NCBI RefSeq assembly: GCF_002224675.1
Contig: NZ_NMPZ01000015.1
Span: forward strand, 1 to 64,000
Source of the DNA: Segatella copri
GTDB lineage: Bacteria > Bacteroidota > Bacteroidia > Bacteroidales > Bacteroidaceae
Direction of reading: 5' to 3'
Length of the DNA stretch: 64,000 bases
Part shown: piece by piece, positions 24,355 through 32,735 of the stretch
Layout of the letters: each line of letters starts with the position of its first letter
Position numbering within the stretch: the first letter of the stretch is position 1
Made by a program: the position numbers and the translations under genes
The notes under the pieces: generated by a model
The model's input: only the letters and a program-made list of their open reading frames with translations
The model's database searches: none
Told to the model about the DNA's origin: nothing

Positions 24355-24741
24355 TTAATCGTAAAGATAAAAAATGCGCTCCATCATGTGCCACTTCTCA
24401 TCGCTCGTAGCACCCTTGCCGCACTTCTGGAACTTGCCTACCACTTCCTCCCATTCTGCCTGTCTAGGGAGGGTGGCGAGTTCTGCCATTTTCTTGTCCC
24501 AATCGAAATCTACGGGAGCATCCACAACCATCACCAGGCGGTTGCCGAAGATGTAAATCTCCATCTCCAGGATACCTACCTGTCGGATTCCGTCACGGAT
24601 TTCCTTCCATTGCACACCTTCTGAATGCAGGCGGCGATATTCACGGATAGCCTCCTCATCAGATTCCAACTCCAGCCACTGCACGTAGCGCTTGGTGGCT
24701 ACAGGATACTTCTTCTGTTCATAACCTTTCATCATAATCAT
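24355..24741 (-). CDS. L-rhamnose mutarotase-like protein (RhaM/DUF718 family)
   Basis: 128 aa. The ferredoxin-like family pattern is seen: YVQWLELESDEEAIREYRRLHSEGVQWKEI, then IRQVGILEMEIYIFGNRLVMVVDAPVDFDWDKKMAELAT, RQAEWEEVVGKFQ and the terminal ERIFYLYD. The family interconverts anomers of L-rhamnose or L-fucose. First gene of the GH20 unit; no other rhamnose or fucose genes are nearby, so the sugar is uncertain. MKGYEQ three codons in is an alternative start. Confidence 0.8.
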   Translation of the reverse strand: MIMMKGYEQKKYPVATKRYVQWLELESDEEAIREYRRLHSEGVQWKEIRDGIRQVGILEMEIYIFGNRLVMVVDAPVDFDWDKKMAELATLPRQAEWEEVVGKFQKCGKGATSDEKWHMMERIFYLYD

Positions 24742-24774
24742 TAGGGTTTTAAAGATTAAACATTATATTATCTG

Positions 24775-24840
24775 CAAAAATAATGCAAGCGAGCGCAATG
24801 TAAGCTTGCTTACAAATTGCCGAGCGCAGCTTATTTTCTG
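24775..24840 (-). promoter_or_regulatory. Promoter with CTCGGCAATTTG-type upstream repeat
   Basis: Minus-strand TATTTTTG at 24775-24782 is the -7 box of the mutarotase/GH20 unit. Upstream of it stands GCTGCGCTCGGCAATTTG...ACATTGCGCTCGCTTGCATTAT. A close copy on the plus strand precedes the LytTR gene (47976-48035). Confidence 0.65.
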
Positions 24841-24893
24841 CAAAAATATGAAAAAAAATTGAGGTAAACAAGCCAAGTTACCGATATTTTGTT

Positions 24894-24901
24894 TATTTTT
24901 G
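24894..24901 (+). promoter_or_regulatory. -7 box TATTTTTG for the carboxylesterase
   Basis: TATTTTTG lies 77 nt upstream of the start at 24978. Confidence 0.5.
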
Positions 24902-24977
24902 CATTATCATTGCAGAAATGCAAGTTATGATTTACAAAACAATTCCATAAGATTAAAAGAAACTAAAGATTTACGAT

Positions 24978-26633
24978 ATGAAGAAACTACTTTTATCCAT
25001 CGCCTTTCTGCTCCCTGCTATGGGAATGATGGCGCAGACTCAGGTAAAGACAGCCGAAGGTATTCTCGAAGGAAAAGACCTCTCAGGCATCACAGTTTTC
25101 AAGGGTGTTCCATTTGCAGCCCCTCCTGTGGGCAATCTCCGCTGGAAGGCTCCTCAGCCAGCCCAGAAATGGCAGGGCGTGCGCGAGGCAAAGGAGTTCG
25201 GACCGAACCCGATGCAGGAACCTATCTTCGGAGACATGAACTTCGGCACGAAGACAAACAGCGAGGATTGCCTATACCTTAATATATGGACTCCTGCAAA
25301 GACCATGAAGGAGCATCTGCCGGTTTTGATTTATTTCAACGGCGGAGGACTGATGGCTGGCAGCGGAAGCGAACCTAGATATGCGGGCGATGCAATGGCG
25401 CGCAAGGGCATCATCTCCATCACAGCCAACTATCGTGAGGGCATCTTCGGATTCTTCGCTCATCCACAGCTCTCCAAGGAAACATCCTACAAGGGTTCCG
25501 GCAACTATGGATTCATGGACCAGGTGGCAGCCATCCAATGGGTGAAGGATAACATCGAGGCTTTCGGCGGAGACCCTAACCGCATCACCATCGTAGGCGA
25601 ATCGGCTGGTTCCATGTCAGTAAGCGCCCTGATGGCTTCCCCTCTCTGCCAGGGACTCTTTGCTCAGGCTATGGGTTCCAGCGGTTCGGTGATGGGATTC
25701 AAGAAGATTGCCACCCAGAAGGAAGCCGAGGAGAAAGGTGTGCAGCTTGCCCAGAAAATAGCAGAGAAGATAGGCAAGAAAACGGGCAAGAAGGTGAAAA
25801 AGAACATAGGAATGAAGAATCTCAACGAGCTTCGTGCCCTTCCTGCCGAGGAACTGATGAAGCTGGCGGGAGTAAGAGCGGTTCCTGTCTATAATATCGA
25901 CGGATATTTTATGAAAGAACAGCCTGTAGATGTCTTTGCCAAGGGCGAGCAGACCAAGGTGCCTCTGCTCATTGGTGGCAACAACCAGGAGATGACTCCA
26001 TGGGCGGTATTGATGGGCAAACAGCCTACCGTTGAGAATCTGAAGGCTGGCGCCAAGGCCACCTTCGGGTCAGAGAACATCGATGAACTCTTCCGCCTTT
26101 ACGGAATCAACAGCGACAAGGATGTGTTGGAGCAGCCGGGTGTGAATCTGGCTTCGGATATCTTCCTGGATTATTCTACCTGGAAGTGGGGCAACATGCA
26201 TAAGTTGACCGGCGGACAGCCAGTTTACCGCTACCGCTATTGTCATCCTCGCCCAGCAATGGCCATCAAGGGAAAGGTGGCAGCTTTGGCTGGCGGCGTG
26301 GTAGATGCGAAGGAAGATGCAGCTCCTGCTCCACAGGATAAGGGTGCCGTTCACTCTGCCGACATAGAATATGCAATGGGCACCTTGCCTACCAACCGCG
26401 TGTTCAACTGGCAACCGGAGGATTACATGATCAGCGACATCTTCAGCCAGTATTATGTAAACTTCGTAAAGACCGGGAATCCAAATGGTCTGGGTCTGCC
26501 GGAGTGGCCATCTACCAACGGCAAGGCAGTAGCTCCTGTGCTTCAGATAGATGTAAAGACAGAAGTGAAGGCTGATGCCCAGATGGAGAAGCGCTATGAT
26601 TTCATCGACAAAATGTTCTGGGAGAAGAAATAA
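24978..26633 (+). CDS. Secreted carboxylesterase type B (PnbA-like)
   Basis: 551 aa alpha/beta hydrolase with signal peptide MKKLLLSIAFLLPAMGMMAQ. Family blocks in order: FKGVPFAAPPVGNLRWKAPQ, SEDCLYLNIWTP, oxyanion-hole NGGGLMAGSG, NYGFMDQVAAIQWVKDNIEAFGGDPNRITIVGESAGS with nucleophile S209, likely acid in NQEMTPWAV, and catalytic His in VHSADIEYAMGTL. Hydrolyses ester bonds in the periplasm; substrate unknown. A KIGKKTGKKVKKN insertion of lysine-rich repeats near residue 265 is unusual. Followed by two small genes in the same direction. Confidence 0.92.
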   Translation: MKKLLLSIAFLLPAMGMMAQTQVKTAEGILEGKDLSGITVFKGVPFAAPPVGNLRWKAPQPAQKWQGVREAKEFGPNPMQEPIFGDMNFGTKTNSEDCLYLNIWTPAKTMKEHLPVLIYFNGGGLMAGSGSEPRYAGDAMARKGIISITANYREGIFGFFAHPQLSKETSYKGSGNYGFMDQVAAIQWVKDNIEAFGGDPNRITIVGESAGSMSVSALMASPLCQGLFAQAMGSSGSVMGFKKIATQKEAEEKGVQLAQKIAEKIGKKTGKKVKKNIGMKNLNELRALPAEELMKLAGVRAVPVYNIDGYFMKEQPVDVFAKGEQTKVPLLIGGNNQEMTPWAVLMGKQPTVENLKAGAKATFGSENIDELFRLYGINSDKDVLEQPGVNLASDIFLDYSTWKWGNMHKLTGGQPVYRYRYCHPRPAMAIKGKVAALAGGVVDAKEDAAPAPQDKGAVHSADIEYAMGTLPTNRVFNWQPEDYMISDIFSQYYVNFVKTGNPNGLGLPEWPSTNGKAVAPVLQIDVKTEVKADAQMEKRYDFIDKMFWEKK

Positions 26634-26663
26634 GTCTCATTATAGATTCAATCAGAAATAGAG

Positions 26664-26957
26664 ATGTTTCAGAAATTCATCATCAATAGAGACGGAGTGC
26701 TGAAGTTCGGCCACGTCTATCTTCACCGTGACATGCTGGCCCCGGGTGAGCAATGCACCTACGGCGGAGGTTTATGGAAAATTGATGAAGGCAGGGGCAC
26801 CATCGTTCTCTATGGAAGAAGTTTCGACTTCGGTCCTCCCGATTTCGACTTTGTGAAACAGATAGACTGGACGGGCTTGGGGGGAACCCCTCGCCCGCTG
26901 CTCTATCTGCCGCATTGGCCCAACGAGGAAGAGATTGTGCCCATCATCATCAATTGA
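26664..26957 (+). CDS. Conserved hypothetical protein, 97 aa
   Basis: Starts 30 nt after the esterase stop and is probably cotranscribed. No signal peptide; compact and rich in Gly, Phe and Pro (YGGGLWKIDEGRGTIVLYGRSFDFGPPDFDFV, PRPLLYLPHWPNEEE). This looks like a small beta-rich protein. I do not recognise the family. Confidence 0.7.
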   Translation: MFQKFIINRDGVLKFGHVYLHRDMLAPGEQCTYGGGLWKIDEGRGTIVLYGRSFDFGPPDFDFVKQIDWTGLGGTPRPLLYLPHWPNEEEIVPIIIN

Positions 26958-26996
26958 GAAAATAGTATAATATTCTATAAATTCTATGCAAAAAGT

Positions 26997-27026
26997 TTGC
27001 CCGTAACAGATAAAAGCGTATTTTTG
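26997..27026 (+). promoter_or_regulatory. Promoter TTTG-N18-TATTTTTG for the NlpE-like gene
   Basis: TTTG at 26997-27000 and TATTTTTG at 27019-27026; start codon 31 nt later. Confidence 0.65.
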
Positions 27027-27057
27027 CGAAAAGAATTCACTTAAAAAGCAGTATAGT

Positions 27058-27522
27058 ATGAAAAAGAAATTAGTTTTGACAGCAGCCGTTATCGCTGCAT
27101 TGTCAGTTGTCTCTTGCAATAGCAAGAAGACAAATAGCCAGGGAGCTGATCAGGATAGTCTCAGCTATGCAGGAAATGATTCGCTCAATTCTAACGATAT
27201 CGTGCTCGATTCCATCGCCGGCACCTATGAGGGAACTCTCCCTGCTGCCGATTGTCCTGGAATCAAGACTGTATTGACGCTCAATGCCGACAGCACCTAT
27301 CAGTACTCAGCCGACTATCTGGAGCGCAAGGATGGTCACGACGAAGCAAGCGGTATCTTCAAGGTATTGGCTAACAACGTAGTAGAAATCATCCGCCCAT
27401 CCAGCGGCGAGACTACTTACTTCAAGGTGAAGGATGCCAACAGCCTCATCATGACCGACTCGCTCGGTACTGAGCCTGAAGGCGCCATGGCTAAGCACTA
27501 TGTGCTGACCAAGAAGAAGTAA
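27058..27522 (+). CDS. NlpE-like lipoprotein
   Basis: 154 aa. Lipobox VVSC at residues about 17-20, then a linker rich in Ser/Asp/Asn and an NlpE N-domain: SIAGTYEGTLPAADCPGIKTVLTLNADSTYQYSADYLERKDG, ending HYVLTKKK. NlpE proteins are outer-membrane lipoproteins linked to copper and envelope stress. The usual CxxC (PCADC) is reduced to PAADC, leaving one cysteine, so redox or metal sensing through that pair is unlikely here. Confidence 0.82.
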   Translation: MKKKLVLTAAVIAALSVVSCNSKKTNSQGADQDSLSYAGNDSLNSNDIVLDSIAGTYEGTLPAADCPGIKTVLTLNADSTYQYSADYLERKDGHDEASGIFKVLANNVVEIIRPSSGETTYFKVKDANSLIMTDSLGTEPEGAMAKHYVLTKKK

Positions 27523-27541
27523 GCTATTCACATTTAAAAAG

Positions 27542-27605
27542 AGCACCCATCTCATATCAAGAAAGCATCTTTTTCTGCTTCCAAAATACGAGATGGGTGC
27601 TTTGC
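27542..27605 (+). terminator. Hairpin terminator after the NlpE-like gene
   Basis: AGCACCCATCTC (27542-27553) pairs perfectly with GAGATGGGTGCT (27590-27601), followed by TT. Confidence 0.75.
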
Positions 27606-27606
27606 G

Positions 27607-27785
27607 TTGTGGCAGTTGACCCAATTTCGTTGAGAAGTTCATCGTCCAGATAAAGACGGATGCTCTGCTCATTCCAATCCATGCGCCAAACGTGGAACTT
27701 ATCAGCCCATTGCCCATCACGATCGGTGAAATGGGTGAAAGGGATAGCCTTGCTGTTCCATTTCGCCGTCCAAGGCTTATCGGTA
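27607..27785 (-). pseudogene. Remnant of a GH16-type glycoside hydrolase
   Basis: Minus-strand reading gives DKPWTAKWNSKAIPFTHFTD, then DGQWADKFHVWRMDWNEQSI and RLYLDDELLNEIGST. The W(A)xKFHVWRMDW.....IRLYLDDELLNE block is the concanavalin-like core found in GH16-type enzymes of Bacteroidota. There is no start, no catalytic ExDxE and no clear end; about 60 codons survive next to the hairpin. Confidence 0.65.
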
Positions 27786-27871
27786 TATTACAAACCCATT
27801 ACATTCTCATCTTTCACGTTAAATTCAATTAAGTTTTTCGCCGGAACTACCGCTATTACAGATATTTTTCC

Positions 27872-27879
27872 TAATTTTG
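27872..27879 (+). promoter_or_regulatory. -7 box TAATTTTG for terC
   Basis: TAATTTTG lies about 87 nt before the TerC start. No yybP-ykoY-like riboswitch was recognised in the leader. Confidence 0.55.
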
Positions 27880-27965
27880 CGCCTACGTTTCTAACGGATG
27901 AAATGATTATTAAGATTCAACTATGAAATTAGGTATAATAAAAAATAGATAAGGAAAAAGGAAAA

Positions 27966-28955
27966 ATGGAACATGTTTTTACTGAATCGATGTTTTTGGT
28001 GGGCTTCGTGATTTTCATCGCCGCCATACTCGTATTAGACATGCTGGTCATCGACCGAAAGGCGCATGTGGTTTCCATCAAGGAAGCTGGCTCCTGGACG
28101 GCAGTATGGATTATTCTCGCTCTCGCCTTCGCCGTGTTCATCTACTTTCATGGAGACATGGTGCACGGCATAGAGAACTTCGACGACCTGAAGCTGATAG
28201 CCTCGCGCTATGCTTCTCATCTCAAACTGGATCCGAACGATTATGAAGGGAGTCTGCAGCAATATCGCCACTACATGACCATCTCTTACATCTCGGGTTA
28301 TCTGATAGAGAAGACGCTCTCAGTGGATAATCTCTTCGTGATGATGATGATCTTCAGTTCGTTTGGAGTGGATAAGAAAGATTACCAGCACGTTTTGAAC
28401 TGGGGAATCCTGGGTGCCATCGTGCTTCGCTTCGTCTTCATCTTTGCGGGTGCAGCCCTTATCAGCCGATTTGCCTGGATATTGCTCGTTTTCGGAGGAT
28501 TCCTGGTTTACAGCGGCGCCAAGATGTTCTTGAACAGGAATAAGAAGGAAGAGATCAATGCCCTGGATCATCCGGTAGTGAAGTTCATGCAGCGACGTCT
28601 GCATCTTGGACCGCTGGTAATGACGGTGGTGTTCATCGAGTTCTGCGACCTGATTTTCGCATTCGACAGCATTCCTGCCGTATTCTCGGTTTCGCTCGAC
28701 CCATTCGTTGTGTTCTTCTCCAACATCTTCGCCATCCTGGGCTTGCGTGCCCTCTTCTTCCTGCTGGCAGCGATAGCCGATAAGTTCCGCTACTTGAAGG
28801 TGGGTGTGAGCGTGCTGCTGGTGTTCATCGGTGTGAAGATGCTCATCCACGATTTCTTCGAGATTGATGCAGTAAGTTCGCTGGTATTCATCATCCTCGT
28901 CTTACTCGTCAGCATCGGAGCTTCGGTGGTGATTCCGCAGAAAAAGGAAGCTTAA
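27966..28955 (+). CDS. TerC-family inner-membrane protein
   Basis: 329 aa with about nine hydrophobic helices. Family marks: acidic membrane motif VLDMLVIDRK, then EKTLSVDNLFVMMMIFSSFGV, LRFVFIFAGAALISRFAWILLVFGGFLVYSGAKM, FIEFCDLIFAFDSIPAVFSV and LGLRALFFLLAA. TerC/Alx proteins are implicated in manganese export to secreted enzymes or tellurite resistance. Length is typical. Single gene with its own promoter, followed by a REP cluster. Confidence 0.92.
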   Translation: MEHVFTESMFLVGFVIFIAAILVLDMLVIDRKAHVVSIKEAGSWTAVWIILALAFAVFIYFHGDMVHGIENFDDLKLIASRYASHLKLDPNDYEGSLQQYRHYMTISYISGYLIEKTLSVDNLFVMMMIFSSFGVDKKDYQHVLNWGILGAIVLRFVFIFAGAALISRFAWILLVFGGFLVYSGAKMFLNRNKKEEINALDHPVVKFMQRRLHLGPLVMTVVFIEFCDLIFAFDSIPAVFSVSLDPFVVFFSNIFAILGLRALFFLLAAIADKFRYLKVGVSVLLVFIGVKMLIHDFFEIDAVSSLVFIILVLLVSIGASVVIPQKKEA

Positions 28956-28977
28956 AAACACAAAACGCAGTAATACG

Positions 28978-29105
28978 CCCTGAAAGGGCAGAAGCTCTTA
29001 GCCCAGGGCACCGCCCTGGGTTTACGCATAAGCAAGAATGTCGCCCTGTAAGGGCAAAAGCTCTTAAGTACCTGGAAAGTACAAAGTTTTTGCCTTTACA
29101 GGGCG
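28978..29105. repeat. REP-like repeat cluster
   Basis: Same units as at 776-985: GCCCTGAAAGGGC, GCCCAGGGC-ACC-GCCCTGGG, GCCCTGTAAGGGC and CCTTTACAGGGCG. Lies between convergent genes. Confidence 0.85.
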
Positions 29106-29119
29106 AACTGTTTATATTT

Positions 29120-30700
29120 CTAATACCTCCTCAACGGTCTATACTTTATGGTATAAATATGGTTGAAATAATCCTTCCATTCATTCGGCTCCTTGTCATC
29201 ATCCCGAACAATCCGAATACCATAAAACCTGGTGCCCGTTTCCTTATACTCCTTGAACCTCGCCAACATCTGCTGCGGCGGATTCGGAATCAGGAAATCC
29301 GTAATCCAAAGCACATCGGCATTCACATAATGAAGACCGTCGTTATCGAGCAAATCAAACATCTGGTTCATCATCTTCTTTGCCGAAGTTCCACCGCCTA
29401 TAAAAGGCAGATGGGTTGATTCATGAGCTTCCACAACCGTGATTCCAATCCTCTTCAAACGCTCCGCCTTCCGCTTCGCCATCAAATCGATGGCACGGGT
29501 GCTCACGGAGAAATCTATCAGAAAGCAATCCCGCTCCAAATCCTCTGCCGTTTCTTCCAACAAGGAAATCAGCGTAGAAGAAATCCTTTCAGGCGTTCCA
29601 TACATACTCGCCGAAGTATCCAAGCAAACTATCATCGGCCCCTTTCGGGAAGCATGGGTAAAGCCGAGTTTGCGGGATGGCTTCGACATTTCGCTCTTAT
29701 AACGGAAAGTCTGGAGCCTGCGGGTTCGATACTTATAGATAAAAAGCCCCTCCATATCCTCGTCGCTGTATTGCGCCAACTCCAGCGGAAGAAGCGAATT
29801 GAGATCATCGCCCACGGTAATGCCCTCGATGTCGCTTCCTGCGGAATGCTCCATCTTCATCTCCACCCCCGAAGCGATGGTGAGCCTATCTTTGCCGTTG
29901 GCATCTGCCACACGCCCCATCTTCGCCACAATCTCCTTAATTTCCGGATATTGATCCTGAATCTTCACCTGGTTCAAGCGGCGTTCAAACTCCGTTTCCG
30001 TCCATCCGTTCGTCATCAGTTCCCAAGCTTGCACGGCTCGCTGCTCCGAAACGCCCTTCGTCTTCATGTTGCGGGTTATCTGGTCCATCATGCGAACCAA
30101 TCCCGTTTCGAAGTTATTCTGACGGAGCGAGATAAAATCCTTCAGCTTGCTGAGCACCTGATGGTCGATGCACACCTTCCAGTCTCTTACCAGTCGCTCC
30201 CAGTTTTCCGGTTTCGAAGCACCATCGCCAGCCATCAGTTTCAGGAAGAAAGACTTATCGAATCCATCCTCCCGGTGTTCCTGCTCCAACTGGTCGATGA
30301 GCGGAAGCCACACCTGCTCATCCATTCTCTTAAAGGGAGTCCAGTCGAGCACATCATCAGCCCGATGACTTTCGGTCCAGGCACGTTGGCGTTGGAATCG
30401 CATGTGATGAACACATTCCACGATGAACTTTCCCACACAATCATAGAATACCTTGCTCTTGATTTTGCTGTTCACCACCTGGCGCACGAATTTCTGCACC
30501 TCTTCACCAGTTTCCGGAATCGTTACTTTCAGGGTAAAGAGATGAATCAGATAATCCTTCAGCGGGTCTTCCTTCAAATTCCAAGGCATGGCTGCGCCAG
30601 TCGGATCAGGAATCTTCACCTGCCCCGACTTGCAGAAGTCGTCCAGCATCTTCAAGTAATACTGTGCTTCCGCCAAATCCTTGTTATTCTGGTATTTCAT
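29120..30700 (-). CDS. VWA-domain protein (CoxE/ViaA-like)
   Basis: 526 aa cytosolic protein. A helical N-terminal half (to about 300) is followed by a von Willebrand A domain with MIDAS DTSAS at D361 (MIVCLDTSASMYGTPERIS), later GGGTSAKKMMNQ and VLWITDFLIP as the other metal-site loops. It works with a MoxR ATPase, here at 31313-32629, in a RavA-ViaA-like chaperone pair that remodels metal- or cofactor-containing complexes. The two are separated by the small C-GCAxxG-C-C gene, all on the same strand, so one transcript is likely. Confidence 0.88.
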   Translation of the reverse strand: MKYQNNKDLAEAQYYLKMLDDFCKSGQVKIPDPTGAAMPWNLKEDPLKDYLIHLFTLKVTIPETGEEVQKFVRQVVNSKIKSKVFYDCVGKFIVECVHHMRFQRQRAWTESHRADDVLDWTPFKRMDEQVWLPLIDQLEQEHREDGFDKSFFLKLMAGDGASKPENWERLVRDWKVCIDHQVLSKLKDFISLRQNNFETGLVRMMDQITRNMKTKGVSEQRAVQAWELMTNGWTETEFERRLNQVKIQDQYPEIKEIVAKMGRVADANGKDRLTIASGVEMKMEHSAGSDIEGITVGDDLNSLLPLELAQYSDEDMEGLFIYKYRTRRLQTFRYKSEMSKPSRKLGFTHASRKGPMIVCLDTSASMYGTPERISSTLISLLEETAEDLERDCFLIDFSVSTRAIDLMAKRKAERLKRIGITVVEAHESTHLPFIGGGTSAKKMMNQMFDLLDNDGLHYVNADVLWITDFLIPNPPQQMLARFKEYKETGTRFYGIRIVRDDDKEPNEWKDYFNHIYTIKYRPLRRY

Positions 30701-30756
30701 CTTATTCGATATTTTTCACCAAATCGGTAAAAAGCCTCTTATATATTATAGGAAGA

Positions 30757-31266
30757 CTAAGCCTTCTCTTTCTTCATTTTCTCCATCAGATATTCTGCGA
30801 AGATTCTTGCGGCACTCTCCACTTTGGCTGCGCAAGGACGAGACTTGTAGTATTCTGCCGTTCTTGCCGAAGCCACATAGCTGGATTGCGCCTTCTCATG
30901 GCCCTTCAAGCCCAGAATCTCGGCACAGATGATACTGCCATTCTGCTCCTTCGATTTGGCTAACAAATCCTGCACCACCTTGTAGCAGGCCGACTTTCCC
31001 TCGCGATCATCCCCCTCGGTCTGTCCGCAATCCAAGCCCACGAGCACCACGATGCCCGAAACAGCTCCGCACATCATTCTCATTCTGCCAACTCCACCAC
31101 CGAAGCCGGCACCAATGCGCTTTGCCATCTCATCATCAAGACCATATAAATCGGCAAAGGCAGCCACCACCGACTGGCAGCAGCCATAGCCCTGCATAAA
31201 ATTCTCCACCGCCTGGTGAACACGAGCCTCCAACTCTGGAGATAAAGTTATCTGTTCGTTCATCAT
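30757..31266 (-). CDS. C-GCAxxG-C-C family redox-type protein
   Basis: 169 aa. The signature Cys set is present: NFMQGYGCCQSVVAAFADLYGLDDEMAKRIGAGFGGGVGRMRMMCGAVSGIVVLVGLDCG. The family is predicted to bind a metal or disulfide-forming site and often neighbours redox genes. Here it lies between VWA and MoxR genes, so it may be a client or helper of that pair. MMNEQ start; either Met is possible. Confidence 0.88.
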   Translation of the reverse strand: MMNEQITLSPELEARVHQAVENFMQGYGCCQSVVAAFADLYGLDDEMAKRIGAGFGGGVGRMRMMCGAVSGIVVLVGLDCGQTEGDDREGKSACYKVVQDLLAKSKEQNGSIICAEILGLKGHEKAQSSYVASARTAEYYKSRPCAAKVESAARIFAEYLMEKMKKEKA

Positions 31267-31312
31267 GTTTTTGTTCTTCTAAATATAATAATGTATAAGT
31301 AACTGGAGGCGA

Positions 31313-32629
31313 TTAAACCTCATAAAGTTTCATCGTATCCTGTCGGGTAAACGCCAACTCCTTATAGAAATCACGGAGATAGGCCGAAATTTCAGCCTTA
31401 TCATCCGAAGACACAAAGAGATTCTCGCCCAACTGCCTTTCCAGCGAAGTCAAGCCATCCGAAAGGGTTTCGATTTCCCCCTCATAATCTCTGCCATCAT
31501 CAGGATTTCTGCGAACCCGATGATACTTGATATCCTCGGCAAGCGCATTCTTCATCTCCACGAGTTTTTCTGCGAAAGGAGAAAAGAGTGCACGAATCAC
31601 GATGCTTCGGATTGCATCCCGCTCTTCCGGTTCCTGCCACAGACAATGGTAGATAGGAAGCAGGTCGCAGATATCCACCTCTTCCCTATCCTGCATAAAG
31701 GCAGAAGTGCGAAGCAGACGAACGATATTTTTCCATCGGCGGTCGCTCACATAGATATTTCTGCGCTCGGCAGCCTCATCCACATTCACGGCTCTCAGAG
31801 ATTTACGGATGGCGGAAATTGCATCAAGCACCTCCTCCTTCACGCCAATCTTACAGATTTTCTCCGCCCATTCAGCATACTCCTCAGGGGATATTCTTAT
31901 ATCGCACACGGATTTCACAGATCTCACAGATTTTTTCTTTGTATCCTCAGAAATAAACAAATCTCTTTCTGATATTTCTACTCCCATTAGTGTTTGCTTT
32001 ACAGAAGACTTCTTGGACATAACATTAGCCTCATCCGTGGAATCTGTGAGATCCGTGTGAGACTCATTAGATTCCAGCAGCATTGCACGGAAATTCTTCT
32101 CCAGCTTAATCGGTCGGCTCTCTATTCTAATCACGAATCGGTCCCAAAGCGCCTCCAGTCCTTCTCCCTTAGCCGGCAGCTCATTACTAGCCGCCACGAG
32201 AAGTTTCAGAGGGAGATGCATTTCGCGATTGCCATTTCTGAAGATTTTCTCATTAATCACCGTGAGGAGCGTGTTCTGGATAGCAGGACCCGCCTTCCAG
32301 ATTTCATCCAGGAAAACCACATCGGCAGTAGGCAGATACCCCTCCACCGCACGCTCGTAAGTATCCGAAGTCTTCAGTTTCTGAATGCTCACCGGACCGA
32401 AGATTTCATCGGGCGTAGAGAAGCGTGACATCAGATACTCAAAACTCTGAGCATCCCTGAACGCCGTCTTCAACTGTCTGGCCACCATACTCTTCGCCAC
32501 ACCCGGAGGTCCCAGCAAGATGATACTCTCGCCTGCCAGAGCGGCAAGAAGCGAGAGCGATATCTCCGTCTCCTTCTCATAAATGCCCCGGTTCATCTCA
32601 CCGAGTAATTGTTTGAATCTTTCAAGCAT
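31313..32629 (-). CDS. MoxR-family AAA ATPase (RavA-like) with in-frame insertion
   Basis: 438 aa. Walker A GPPGVAKSMVARQL (about 38-52), SRFSTPDEIFGPVS, Walker B ADVVFLDEIWKAGPAIQNTLL, sensor 1 VAASNELP, arginine-finger region EALWDRFVIRIESRP. Hexameric remodelling ATPase expected to partner the VWA protein. After FRAMLLES the protein carries about 60 odd residues (ESHTDLTDSTDEANV ... KKKSVRSVKSVCD) before the family resumes at SPEEYAEWAEKI. That part is encoded between two inverted copies of a short repeat (31905-31931, 32033-32061), suggesting a repeat pair that inserted without breaking the frame. Confidence 0.88.
   Translation of the reverse strand: MLERFKQLLGEMNRGIYEKETEISLSLLAALAGESIILLGPPGVAKSMVARQLKTAFRDAQSFEYLMSRFSTPDEIFGPVSIQKLKTSDTYERAVEGYLPTADVVFLDEIWKAGPAIQNTLLTVINEKIFRNGNREMHLPLKLLVAASNELPAKGEGLEALWDRFVIRIESRPIKLEKNFRAMLLESNESHTDLTDSTDEANVMSKKSSVKQTLMGVEISERDLFISEDTKKKSVRSVKSVCDIRISPEEYAEWAEKICKIGVKEEVLDAISAIRKSLRAVNVDEAAERRNIYVSDRRWKNIVRLLRTSAFMQDREEVDICDLLPIYHCLWQEPEERDAIRSIVIRALFSPFAEKLVEMKNALAEDIKYHRVRRNPDDGRDYEGEIETLSDGLTSLERQLGENLFVSSDDKAEISAYLRDFYKELAFTRQDTMKLYEV
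31905..32061. repeat. Inverted repeat pair inside the moxR/ravA-like gene
   Basis: CACACGGATTTCACAGATCT... (31905-31931) is the inverted form, with about 4 mismatches in 27, of the 32033-32061 copy containing ATCTGTGAGATCCGTGTG. Each is built of 9-nt words (ATCTGTGAG, ATCCGTGTG). A related run occurs at 63300-63330. Confidence 0.7.
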
Positions 32630-32735
32630 ATCTTTACTTTTCTGATCAGAATCGTATAAAGACGAAAAGAAGTTAAGAGATAAAATTCATTATCCCTTAA
32701 CTTCCTCATATTCTTTTATATAAATAAGGTATGGC

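Noticed and set aside
27786..27965. yybP-ykoY riboswitch before terC
   Set aside because: I could not find the conserved paired motifs of that manganese riboswitch.
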